The notes beneath the pieces were generated by a model that did not search any database, was not told where the DNA came from, and worked only from the letters and a program-made list of their open reading frames with translations. 64,000 bases of DNA from Diprion similis (Eukaryota > Arthropoda > Insecta > Hymenoptera > Diprionidae), in assembly GCF_021155765.1 (NCBI RefSeq), contig NC_060114.1, forward strand, positions 1,736,001 to 1,800,000. Direction: 5' to 3'. Positions 43,749 through 54,300 of this stretch are shown piece by piece. The position numbers and the translations under genes were made by a program. Numbering within the stretch: the first letter of the stretch is position 1; every line of letters begins with the position of its first letter.

Positions 43749-44366
43749 ACGGATACTGAAGGGCTAAGGTGGTTCAATAACTATTTCCGTAGAATGGATA
43801 AAGAATGGTAAGTGGAAGAGCGTCAAATGAAATTTAACTCCATTATATCGTAATATACGCAACACAGCGAGCTCGCGCGAGTAGCGCTGACGTGGATCGA
43901 GACGTTTCATTTTTTTTCTCCGGCCCTGGTAACTTCTCCATGAGTTTTTTTTTTAGGATTGAAGAGGAAGGATACAGGTATCCGAAAAAAATTATCTCCA
44001 CGAATTGTTGTTAGTCCCGCGGAAATGGCAGCGAAATCAAAAAAGAAAACGGTAAAAAAATATTGAAAGAAATTTTTGTTTCCAAATAAATTTTTTTTTA
44101 TCGAAATGCATTCTTTTACCAACAGAATGATTGCAGGATCAGTCCGCTCCGATGTATACTTTCGGATATATGAATTTTCAAACATAGCAGTGCAACAGTG
44201 GTATACAAAACTTTACATGGCTCTAACTCCGCCATTTTTTAAAAAATTTCAAAATCCTTGAAATTGTATTTTTTTTTTACATAGTACTACGGATATTTCA
44301 AATGGCGCAAAGATCCGTGACTTGACGGTTTTTTTTTGAGTGAAGTGACGTGGATCCGCTCCAGTG
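43749..44366. repeat. Right arm of the long inverted repeat
   Basis: Complement of 34762-35377. Confidence 0.85.
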
Positions 44367-45657
44367 CTTTCCGTTCACTCTTCAACACAGAGATGTTCGG
44401 TGTACGGTGTTTCGGTGCAGGAACGTTTGGGCGCGGGAACTCTTAACATGAAAATATTTTGACATAATACAATCAAAATTGTGAAGGCACTGAGTAGCTT
44501 CGCACTGAAAAAAATAAAAAATATTTTTCTGTGAAATTCCGCATGTGTTCCATAAATATGAGAATTGCAGGAACAGTTCACGCACCAATCCTTACAATAC
44601 TGAGCTGAAATTGACCACTTTCTTCCACTAAAATACGCAAGACCCAACGTTTTATGCACAATGCACATATGATAAAAAAGGAAATGTTCTAGCAAGGATG
44701 GTATGTTGTGGCTCCGGTTTATTCCCCCGTCATACGGAGGCCGAACGTATTCTAACATTGGTACTGCGACAGTCACCTTCCGCGTTTGTGTGAGGGATTG
44801 TGTGTTGTCGTTTTGTTTATGCCCCTGTCATACGAAAACCTAACTTATCCCAACCTACGGACTAGTCACCATCCTCATGTTGGAATTTTTGAAAAATCAC
44901 AACTTCTAAACGATACTCTTTTTGGGGTTAAAACAAACTTGTATAACTTTTTATTTGAACCTGTAATCATCTAGAACCAGTCCTACGGCCTTCCCCAAAA
45001 ATATACTGAAGAAAGATGTCTATAAAAAAAAATTTTGTAGAAAAATATCCTATTGGCTCCGCGCCGAATCGTCCCCGCTTGGGCGCACCGAAACGTCTTG
45101 CGCCGAAAAGTCCTGCTCCCATCGCAATTTCATACTCATGGTAATCACCAATTTTCGTCCGTAGTCACAGAATATACTTCGAACTATTCGCCGGTGTTCA
45201 CTTAATTAGCCTGCTCTTTTATACATTTTTCAAATACTTACAGCCATGTAACATTCATAGGCTTACAGATCCTATCTACTCATTCCTATTATTCGTTGAA
45301 TCAATAAACGAAATAATGGAATCTGCGTGAATTTCGACAATGCATAATTATTCCATCATGAAATTCCTCTGCAATTCATTTACGTCTCGAAATTTATTTA
45401 AAAATATAGTTTCTGATCACGTGTTAGAGATGCATTTCACGGATTTGTCGGACTGTAATATTTAAGGGTCAGTAACTTTCCGCTATTCTAAAAGTAACGA
45501 ACAGTGTAATGAGGCGTCCAAGCATCATGTCCGCCAGAATAAAATCTAGAAAAACAGTAGTAGGATATCTTATTTTACTCTTAATTAATGACGGAAATTT
45601 CCTCACCCATAGACCTTATTATCTACAAAAATTCGTGGAATACGGAAACATATTCAC
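44367..45657. other. Non-coding; may hold the last DTWD2 exon
   Basis: Nothing firmly supported. 45060-45116 has three diverged copies of a GCGCCGAAACGTCC word. The DTWD2 exon at 45658 ends in a donor, so a further 3' exon should lie here or further left; I could not find it. Confidence 0.4.
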
Positions 45658-45860
45658 CGGCACAGGTATTGAAGTGGACGTAGGAGTTCATCCTTCAGCT
45701 GGGAGTTTCCCTCTAAAATAGAAAGTGCAAAGGTCCCCGTTTCCAATGTGGATAAGCATCCTTCGGTTGGTTGAGTTCGTATTACGTATTCACTGGTGGG
45801 TAACCCAACAAGTTTGCAGGAGCGTATAGAGCAAAGCATTGGACTGTTATGGAACATTGC
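45658..45860 (-). CDS. DTWD2: DTWD2-like tRNA aminocarboxypropyltransferase, later exon
   Basis: On the minus strand the acceptor ATTTTAG ends at 45861 and the exon opens AMFHNSPMLCSIRSCKLVG, followed by PTSEYVIRTQPTEGCLSTLE and LLRPLQYLC, ending in CG|GTGAAT. These blocks match the conserved C-terminal half of DTWD2 (RTQPT...CLSTLE). The phase fits the upstream exon exactly (...WPQAK | AMF...). DTW-domain enzymes transfer an aminocarboxypropyl group from S-adenosylmethionine to a uridine in the tRNA D-loop (acp3U). Two bases are left over at the donor, so another exon must follow. No damage is visible. This appears to be a host gene. Confidence 0.85.
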
Positions 45861-46000
45861 CTAAAATCATTTAAAAGTATTGAAAACAAACAAGACCCTC
45901 TGTTGAAAACTCACCACCTAGCTATAATATTATGCATGAGATCCTATAGCTGTAATATTTCAAGTTCTACCGGTGGTAATGTCTCCTCCTTAAATTTTTG

Positions 46001-46020
46001 AGGTTGAAGTTAGTAACATT
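46001..46020. repeat. Third copy of AGGTTGAAGTTAGTAAC word
   Basis: AGGTTGAAGTTAGTAACATT differs by one base from the arms of the fold-back at 13439-13657. It lies 30 bp left of a TTAA fold-back. Confidence 0.6.
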
Positions 46021-46052
46021 TACGTAATGAGTCATTTATTAAAAATCATTAA

Positions 46053-46762
46053 GGGGACATATACACATTAAACTAATAAATTCGAGATCATTTTCAAAGG
46101 AACACAGTGGATAAGAGAATTTTTTTTATTTATTTTAGTTTTACCCTAATTTAGGGTTATCTTTGGGGATTATTTATCTGGTTAAACAAATATCCCAACT
46201 ATATTACGAACAGCGGTTCAGCCCTGAAGAGGTGCGGTCGCGTTTTTGTTTCTATATCACATTGTGCATGACTGTGATGCCATCTTTCATCTGAAATGAT
46301 CGGGGTTTTGCATGAATAAAGTGAACAGTTATGGGCAGGGGTGCCACCAACAATATTCGGAAGTTGACCATTTTTTATAATTTATTCAGCCCATATTTAG
46401 CAGAGTACTTCTAATCACTATGTTTATTGATTGTCGTACAAAATTCTGAATGAAATTGCTTGGTATTGTTGGTGGAATCCATGCGCATGACTGTTTACTT
46501 TATTCATGCAAAACCCCAATCATGCCAGATAAAAGATGGCATCGCAGTCACACACTATGATGTAGAAACAAAAACGTGACGCACCTCTCTAGGGCTGAAC
46601 CACTCTTCGTAATATAGTTAGGATATTTGTTTAGCCATGGAAATAATCCCCAAAAATGACGCTAAACTAGGGTGAAACTATAAAAATAAAATTTATTCTT
46701 CTATCAACTGTGTTCCTTTGAAAATGACCTCGAATTTATTAGTTTAAGGTGTATATGCCTCC
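46053..46762. mobile_element. TTAA-flanked fold-back element in the DTWD2 intron, 710 bp
   Basis: Arms of about 310 bp face each other around 46370-46460. Tips: GGGGACATATACAC (left) and GGAGGCATATACAC (right, complement). TTAA lies outside on both sides (46049-46052 and 46763-46766). There is no coding frame. The tips resemble those of the 15309 element (G-rich, then CATATA), so both may use the same transposase. Confidence 0.9.
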
Positions 46763-46769
46763 TTAATTT

Positions 46770-47700
46770 GCTACTTTACAATTTGCTATTTTACTTTATA
46801 GGTGCTAAGTTTTCAGAATGTGAGATATGATTTGGGTTATTACCGTTTGCTGAGTTTCAAACACTCCTAAAATTGCGGAAAAACGATTTTTCCTAAAAGT
46901 GTATTGGTGATGTTACGAATTTCAATCTTATATGAAGGCTAAAGGGGGACAAGTATAGTGAGAAGCCTTTTGCGTATATCTTTACGATATTTTATGGCTG
47001 AATAGGTACTGTTGAAATGCTAAGGACATTGGAAGTAACAGATGTCAATTACAATTCACTTTGAGAAAAAAAATTAAAATAATTTCTTTCTCGAGATTGA
47101 CTTGACCGCTTTGTTGAAAATTTAATATGTTATTGAGAGAATCAAGAGCTTTTATAGACACAATGCACAGATTTTTATTTCAGTTAATTCACGATAAAAA
47201 GCATTGTTTTCTGTTAAATTTTTGTTTTTCGCTGTGATACTTTCGGACATGAATTATAAAACTATTACTTTTACATTCCTTATAGATTTCTCAATGACTC
47301 GTGCTTTTTTTTAAATGTTCGCAAGTGTACGCCGTAATTAAAAAAACAAAATGAGAGCCATTTTCGTTAAGAAAAACTAAATTATCAAACAAGATTCAAC
47401 CGTATTCTTGCAAATTGTATCTTCATTCTAATATGAATAATATACTGAAGAAATTCACTGACGTTAGAAGTACCGCTTCCTTCCGTAGTTGAACTTATTT
47501 TCAGGATCTATGTATTTTAATACTACCTACTTATCCATAAAATATCATTAAGATATTCGAAGAAGGTATTTTTACCTTGTTTATCCCCCTATGGCCATTA
47601 GCATTATTTGAATGTCTTCGAAGATGTATCTTTCTGTTAACATCGACAACATAGTTGGTAAATTGTTTAATCAGACCAGATTATTCCAATGATTAAAAGT
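46770..47700. other. DTWD2 intron, non-coding
   Basis: AT-rich, nothing recognised. Confidence 0.5.
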
Positions 47701-47703
47701 TAC

Positions 47704-47884
47704 CTTAGCTTGTGGCCATGTTCCGTCAAGTATAACCAGATTGTAAGGTTTTTGACCATTGATTCCTACAGGATCCAGCGTGTCGAGTGCCACAGAGTTA
47801 TTAGTTGGGTAGAGCATGACTGTATTTGGATCTTTCAAAATATCTGCCAATCCTTCATGATGAGGAAGTGGAAATTTTTTACCC
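47704..47884 (-). CDS. DTWD2: DTWD2-like tRNA aminocarboxypropyltransferase, DTW-motif exon
   Basis: The exon follows the acceptor CTATTTAG and reads GKKFPLPHHEGLADILKD, MLYPTNNSVALDTL and YNLVILDGTWPQAK, then donor AAG|GTAACT. DGTWPQAK is the family's D-x-T-W signature, and VMLYP precedes it as in DTWD2. The ORF extends past both borders only by chance. Earlier exons (the Cys-rich N terminus) should lie to the right, beyond 47885; I did not find them before the transposon-rich part. The intron to the next exon is 1.84 kb and holds the TTAA element. Confidence 0.85.
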
Positions 47885-48438
47885 CTAAATAGTGAGAAAT
47901 ACGGCAATGATTGGTGTTCAATCTGATAATTGTCTTATAAGTCAATTTTAAACACGTTTGCAGTTAGTAGCTAGATTTTAACAGAAGAACGACATAAATC
48001 GCTATTTTGACATTTAAGGACGAGTTTGAACTAGATGTGTGTTGAAAATGTGAGTATAGGTGTTTTACTTTGTTGTGTTTTATTAAATTTTTATACAATC
48101 CTCAAGTTTGGGCATAATGATCTTTGCTAAAGATTCAAGGTTACTTTAACTTTACTAACTTTAACCTTATCATTTCAATTGAATTGCCCTTTAGTCTAAT
48201 TGAAGATTACAGACACGATTTAGTAAATCTGTATTGGAAAGGATGCTATAGTTAGTCTGTATCAACTGTGTAGAAGGTCACAGGCTATTTTGGCTATTAT
48301 CGGCACCTATGCATTTGATCTGATAAAACCATAGCACGCATTATAAAGGAGCGAAATCTTTGCCGGGGATCAAATAAGCAATCCTACGGTCCCCAAAAAG
48401 TTTGACAATTTGCTGCGCTGTTGTGAGCGAAGCCCTTC
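47885..48438. other. Probable DTWD2 intron, nothing recognised
   Basis: No frame or repeat that I could support. Confidence 0.4.
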
Positions 48439-48446
48439 GTTTCCAC

Positions 48447-49057
48447 CACGGTCTTACATACAGGTCTAGACACTCGTCACAAAATGAAGTGGTGGGGGTA
48501 GGACGCTTATGGAAGCACTGGAGTAGTTTGTAATCCCGTCACTACTCGTCTCTGCGATCTATCCGCCTACTGCGTATTCTCAAACCTAACCTCAAAATCC
48601 CCGTGTCGTACACATAGACTTATAAGATAGACCGAGCGCTTCTATAAGAGGCACTGACGCTTACATATGAAGGACAGAGATATCCGGGAGTACTGCTCTC
48701 TCTTTTCAATCGGCGTCATGGTGGGAGACAACGGAGCAGTGGAAGTGGAACAGCTTTGCGCCTGTCATATGCGTATTTCTCCTCGTTCTCCTCTACCACT
48801 CAGTCCCCACCACTAATATCGCCAGACAGAGAGAGAAATACTCCGGACATATCTCTGTCCTTTATATCCTTGCTTCAAGCGACTCATAAGAGCGCTCAGT
48901 CTATCTTATAAGTCTATGGTCGTACATTGTGCCATCGTCATCGCGCCGGAGTTTAGATCGCAGCGATCACAGTGGGCAATGCATGAACTACACGTCTAAC
49001 ATCAATAAGCGACCTACCCCCTCCAATGGAGTTTCCAGACCTGTATGTAAGACCGTG
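48447..49057. mobile_element. MITE with long inverted arms and 8-bp TSD, 611 bp
   Basis: Tips CACGGTCTTACATACAGGTCT (left) and its near-complement ending at 49057; pairing continues over most of both halves (for example GACAGAGATATCCGG/CCGGACATATCTCTGTC). The 8-bp TSD GTTTCCAC is perfect (48439-48446 and 49058-49065), as for hAT or P-type transposases. There is no coding frame. Confidence 0.9.
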
Positions 49058-49065
49058 GTTTCCAC

Positions 49066-50742
49066 TGATTTAGTATAGGGACCGAACGCGACTACAAGTA
49101 GCCGCGCAAATTTGTGCCTATCGACGGGACTTGCGTTAACGTTAACGAGTGGTCTGGCGGTTAATTGTCATCAATTTACAAAAACAAATCTTTATACCGA
49201 AAAAATTCTTTCTCCCAGTCTTAGAAAATTGAAGGTTAATTGCTGTGCTATCACTTGTTATACAGTCTCAGAAATACCGCGTAAACTGTTATTTATTGTC
49301 CCTATGCGATGGGGCGATTCAAAACGTTTGGTTAATTTGGTGCCTGGTGCAGCCAGGGAAATTTATAATTGGTTGAGTCATCGACATAGGCAGGGGAAAA
49401 TGCTCGTCGGTTGGGACAAATAACGGTCGATTTGGCGCTGTCGTTAATTTCGCGCACGGTCTCTATAGTGTGAGCTACAGAAGACACAGAATTTGACATA
49501 TCAAGGTATGAAAAAAAACCGTGTTTCAGTGTCGAAAACACCGTTAGTCTAAATTTTTATGTTAAATACCTAACTCGTTCTTCTGTCGATTTAACTGAAA
49601 TCATACATGTTACTTCGTCTTTGTCTGTAAAACTTGAAATTTAACACGAAACTTTAAAACGTGACATATTTATAATGTGGTTCCGAATTTGAGTAATAAA
49701 AGCTGTTATATTTGTGTTTACCTTACAAGTGAAACGCCGAATTCGTGTAATGAACAAACGGAAAAGTTATGTTAAAAATTGATTGAAATTTTATTTTATT
49801 TCAACTCCATCGCGTATGTCACTTCAACTGTTTATTTGTGTGCTTCGGCTAGTAAACACTAGCACTTGTAGTGGATTTGTATTACAAAATTTAAATAATA
49901 AAATATCTCGTCACAACTAAGAACAAAAAGAAAAAAAAACAATAAAGGATTAAAAATATGCAGATATCTGTTTATATAGATAAAACAAAATTAGGTTAGT
50001 GTAAATAGCAAAGTCAAATAAATATATTGTAAAAATAAAATCACTCACATATACACATTAAAATGACAACAAAACTTTGATCATAATGAATAACAAAAAA
50101 ATAAATAAAATAACAAAAAATTGTATAAAATAATCTTGTCGATAACGTATCTTTTGTTTCGTTGAGTCGGTCCATGATCAATTCATTTTTTATATATATT
50201 TCCCAACAGGGTCGTCGGAAATTGTTGAAGATATTGATATAGGCGTAGATATAGTTTATACATGAATTGAAACAAAAATATTATATACACTGCAGATTTT
50301 CGTGAATTACATAACTTGGCCAAGTTTAAATCTGTCGTCCTCTCTATGTCACGTCTTTGGACCGACTGATTAGCTGATTGTGAGCGTATTGACCGCTCAG
50401 CTAAGCCTCATACACTGTATAAAATTATACATATCGTCACACACTGTCACTTTTCACTGATTAGTTACTTTATAATGTCAAAGTGTAATATTTATTTAAC
50501 TTCTTAATCAAATCAAGGTAAAATGAAAAAAAATATAACACGCAAGTATTATGCCATGAAATTGAAAAATGATAAAGTTTTTCATTTATTTGAGTTTGCC
50601 ATCATTTAGTCGATGTAATTTGTGACGTTTTAGACTCATTCAGCCATCCACTTGCTCATTCATTCATCCAACACAAATTGTATATAATAAAACGTAAGTA
50701 AATATAAAATTGTATATGTGTAAATCGTTTTCTCGTGTATAA
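49066..50742. other. Non-coding AT-rich stretch
   Basis: Nothing recognised. The frame at 49112-49423 has no family features. 49900-50130 is very A/T-rich. Confidence 0.4.
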
Positions 50743-51059
50743 ATTGTAAATGTAAAAATGTCTTTTTGTCCAACTTAATAAGAAGAAGTAGTTCATCGCA
50801 TTTTAATAGTGACTGTACTCTCTTAAAGAGCCGAGCAGAACTCCGGTATCTTCGGTAGGGATCGTGTCCCTTGTGTTCTGGCAGCGACCGACGGCAGTCT
50901 CCTTTTGTTTGTTGAATAAGGAACACTCATAACCGCTTTGTATCGTATTGAATAAATACTGTCACAATAATCACATAGGATAATTGTCGTTACTCTGTCC
51001 CGCTCACACAATCCTGCTACAACAATTGTAAATGTAAAAATGTCTTTTTGCCCAACCTG
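50743..51059. repeat. Direct repeats bracketing about 250 bp
   Basis: ATTGTAAATGTAAAAATGTC with following CTTTTTG(T/C)CCAAC occurs at 50743 and again at 51025. This is either a segmental duplication or a decayed terminal repeat. Confidence 0.6.
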
Positions 51060-51153
51060 CACCGAAAGTATCCCTTGTCGTGTATGTAAAGTGCGCGCAC
51101 AGTGGCTTTTTCCCGCCCAGTGACAAATGAGCGGGCGCAAATAACGTATCGTA

Positions 51154-51184
51154 AGCGGGCGCAAAATCACGTTTTGCGCCCGCT
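51154..51184. repeat. Perfect short hairpin AGCGGGCGCAAAA
   Basis: 13-bp arms with a 5-nt loop; a further direct copy of GAGCGGGCGCAAA lies at about 51129. Confidence 0.75.
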
Positions 51185-51377
51185 TCGACGAATGCCGGAC
51201 GCAAAATGGAGTAGTGCACCGGGCGGTCAAATACGAACTAGCGCCGCCACGCGTCGTAACTCCTCACTATCACAGTCGGTGAGTCGGTACCGTAGTTTTC
51301 GCGTATTTCTTTTGTAATTTGTCAGTGACACGGATTCGTAACCTTTTTTTCTTGCTTTCGTCTCGTTTAATAAAAAC

Positions 51378-52547
51378 ATGCAAGGCGATAATCTGCCTGA
51401 AGAAAGTGGCGAAGATGAGTTGTGCACGCCACCTGAGATTCGTGTAAAAGTCGAAAACATGAAAGACAAATTATTGCCGAGAATTTCGAAGGACAAATAC
51501 AATGCCGTATACATAACCTTCAACAAGTGGAAAGAATCCAACAACGCTAAAATTGTGACAGAAAGTGACTGTACATGGCCTATTTCATTGAGCTATCAGA
51601 GACATTGAATCCCCCAACTTTGTGGACGACTTACTCCATGTTAAAGAGTACTTTGAAGAATAATCTTAATCTGGACATTGGCAAGTATTTTAAATTGACT
51701 GCATTCCTGAAAAAGACATCAGAAGGATATATCGGGAAGAAATCGAAAGTTTTGTCGTCCAACAATGTAGAGAAGTTTCTTTCTGAGGCTCCAGATGAAA
51801 AGTTTTTGGCAACGAAGGTAAATATCTCTTATTATTATTTTTTCTTTCTCACAAAATAAAGAAACAAGAGAAAATTTTTTCAAGTTGTGTATTACTACTA
51901 CTTAATTGTAATATTTGCAGGTCGCTTTGATATTTGGGATCAGTGGTGCGTGCAGAAGGAAGGAATTAGCAAACATGAAACTTCAAGATATTTAAGAGCA
52001 AGAAAATATCATGCTAATAAGAATTCCCCACACAAAAACAAAAATTTCACGGTCTTTGACTGTTGTCGCCAAATACAAAGCTTTGCGACCTAAGAATGCA
52101 AGCTCTGACCGTTTTTTCCTCAATTTCCAAGAGGGCAAGTGCACATCGCAAGTTATCGGAAAGAACGAATTTGACAAAACGCCAAGCCATATCGCAAACT
52201 ATTTAAAATTGCCTGATCCAGCCCTTTACACCGGACACAGCTTCAGACGTACATCAGCAACTTTGCTAGCTGATACAGGTGCTGATCTGACAACGTTAAA
52301 ACCTAACGGTGGATGAAAGTCTAGTGCAGTCGCTGTAGGTAATATCAGGAATAAATAATATGAGAAATACGCCATGGTCTGATTGACTAAGTGATGAATA
52401 TTTTCCTGCTTTATAGGGTACATTGAAGATTCCACAGAATATAAGAAGAAAATTGGTAACCAGATTGCATCGTCAATCAACCTGAATCCATTAGCTGTAA
52501 AAGTTGAGACTGAGACCGAACCAAAATTAGCGATCAAAGATCAATGA
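51378..52547 (+). pseudogene. Crypton-like tyrosine recombinase, three exons, decayed
   Basis: Exon 1 (51378-51817) starts MQGDNLPEESGEDELCTPP and, after a shift near 51575, reads MAYFIELSETLNPPTLWTTY and GKKSKVLSSNNVEKFL, the N-terminal core-binding part. Intron 51818-51920 (GT/AG). Exon 2 (51921-52338) has VALIFGISGACRRKEL (first catalytic Arg), a TAA near 51991, RFFLNFQEGKCTSQV, and GHSFRRTSATLLADTGADL (H-x-x-R), then a TGA at 52314 where the related 3886 copy has Trp. Intron 52339-52416. Exon 3 opens GYIEDS with the catalytic Tyr and runs to a TGA (52545-52547). Both introns join the frame correctly. Crypton enzymes move circular DNA by site-specific recombination. It could also be a dead domesticated host gene. 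Confidence 0.8.
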
Positions 52548-53059
52548 GAAAGAAAACAATTCCTGAGAAGTAAACACTGTAGATTCTAATAAAAATGTGA
52601 TGATAATTAACATCGGTAACTGCACCGTCGCTATTATTCAATAAAAAGAGTTCTTAATTTTAGAAAACATTTACAGTGTTGAAATGATTGAAGACTGTTA
52701 CATTTGCAATATAATTATTAAAAAAAAAAATGTGAAACTGTTGTTACTATTGATAAGATGAAGAAAAAAAATGTACTGCTATTAATGAATAGAATGTAAG
52801 AATGTATTACTATGGATAGAAAGAAATATGAAAATGTATTACTATTGATAACTAGATATGCATGGTCAAAAAATGTGATACTGTTGAATAAAATAGAAGA
52901 TTTATAATAGTATTTACTATTGATAAGTGAGATGTAAAGATGTACTACTGTTGAGGTGAAAATTTTTTTTAAATGTATTACGGTTGATAAAAATGATATT
53001 TTCGCTATTTACTCCGACCCATCGCGGAATCGTCGTGTATCTTGTAATTAACCTATTCT
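52548..53059. other. Non-coding with degenerate AT-rich repeats
   Basis: From about 52700 to 52995 words like ATGTATTACTATTGATA recur every 40-60 bp in six or more diverged copies, an old minisatellite. Confidence 0.6.
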
Positions 53060-53142
53060 TTGTGCACTCAAAGGCAAACTTTCAGTACAGGTTGTGGACA
53101 AAAAGTATCGTGTGCACCATGGACGGAAAACGATGTACGCTC

Positions 53143-53226
53143 GTGCGAGATTTCAGCTGAGCCTCGGCGACCCTTTGCACAGCCTCAGGTGCCTCGGGTC
53201 CCCTCGGCTCAGCTGAAATCTCGCAC
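53143..53226. repeat. Hairpin GTGCGAGATTTCAGCTGAG
   Basis: Arms of about 25 bp (53143-53167 and 53202-53226) around a G/C-rich loop; a small fold-back. Confidence 0.8.
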
Positions 53227-53399
53227 TCGCGTCAATTGCTCACTTTCCGCCCTAGATACACAATGCACTATTGGAATCGTAAAGCGGTCAGAATCGTGTT
53301 ATGCTGGAGAATTGTTGTACGCAAATTGTATGGACAGCGAAAACAAGGTTTATCTATTATTCATACATTCGACTCTCGTCGACGTTCAGCGTATCTAAT

Positions 53400-54230
53400 A
53401 AAGCGTTTCAATCGATGTCTGCCAACCCGTCAAAGTTTCTCGCCAATTTAAAAAATTTGATCAAATCTGTTATGTCGAAAATTCTCATTCCAACCGCGAG
53501 AGTCAATGTATCCAAAGATAAGATCACCAAGATAGTCGTAAACTTCTACGATATATTTTCAAAGGTCAGTTATATGATTTACGTGCTTACCGAACGGTCT
53601 GTCCACAGCGCCATACATTTTTGAGATTTTAAGACCGGTAGTTAGCTCGCCGAGGGCGCGAGGTCTCGTATCGGTCATATATTTAGACGATTTGTTGTGT
53701 GAGATCGGTGAGAATTACGAAAGCTGTACGGCCTGCACGCGTAATGCGTCAATCGAGTTAGTCGAATCGCTTGGATTCATAGTAAATTATGAGTGGAGTA
53801 TTCTGAAACCAGCGCAAGTTTGCTCGTTTTTGGGGTTTGACATCAACTCGATCGATATGTCGCTAGAACTACCCAGCAAAAGGAGTGAAAGTGGGAGAGC
53901 ATCAGTTCAAGCTTTCTCGCGAAAGACTATACCTATGTAAAATTCGAGACTTCACACAATTCGTAGGGACACTCGTTGCGTTTAGTCTAGCATTAGAATA
54001 TAGCTGCGCATATCTCAAAGCGTTCCAGACTGATGTCTTCCGGTCTCTCTTACAAAATGATCAGAATTAAGAAGCAACGATGCATATACCAATCTTCCTG
54101 CGCAAAGATTTCGATTGATGAGGAGAAAAACTGCAACCATCAAAGAGATCGATTACGAATCCCATATATGTTCGCGAAATTTTTTCTGATGCGTCTTTGA
54201 CCGGTTGGGGTGCACATTGCCAGTGCCGTG
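53400..54230 (+). pseudogene. DIRS-like retrotransposon reverse transcriptase/RNase H relic
   Basis: Across several frames: FTCLPNGLSTAPYIF, then VSVIYLDDLLCEIGENYESC (YLDD catalytic box, about 53670), ESLGFIVNYEWSILKPAQ and CSFLGFDINSIDMSLELP. After a shift: KIRDFTQFVGTLVAFSLALEY and FRSLLQNDQN. After more stops: EIFSDASLTGWGAHC near 54205, the start of RNase H. This order and wording is that of DIRS-type elements. At least five breaks. The right side is cut by a hAT-like end at 54231, and no DIRS recombinase was found. Confidence 0.75.
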
Positions 54231-54300
54231 CCTAGGCATGGGCCCACGGGGCGCTGGCACAGGGCGCCATGAAGAGGGGGGCGCATTCAAGCTCAAAGTT
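54231..54300 (+). mobile_element. hAT-like left end truncating the DIRS relic
   Basis: CAGTGCCGTGCCTAGGCATG starts exactly where RNase H similarity stops, and G/C-rich subterminal sequence follows. No right end or TSD was found, so this is a truncated or rearranged element. Confidence 0.5.

Larger units (their letters stand above)
34762..44366 (-). mobile_element. DNA-transposon candidate with about 617-bp inverted ends
   Basis: 34762-35377 is the near-complement of 43749-44366, with outer tips CACTGAGCGGATCCACG and CACTGGAGCGGATCCACG. Between the arms lies a DDE-like gene on the minus strand, now split by family copy 4 (with copia inside). Without these the element would be about 2.3 kb. 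No TSD could be read outside the tips, so the exact ends are uncertain. I cannot assign a superfamily. Confidence 0.65.

Noticed and set aside
44375..44776. 133-residue minus-strand frame right of the long inverted arm
   Set aside because: No recognisable domain; overlaps another frame in the same strand and lacks a supported start.
47671..47907. Full 78-residue frame with its first Met as the protein start of the DTWD2 exon
   Set aside because: Splice borders at 47884 and 47704 bound the conserved part; the extra residues on both sides are intronic.
49112..49423. 103-residue plus-strand frame
   Set aside because: No motif, no splice support, next to a MITE; likely chance.
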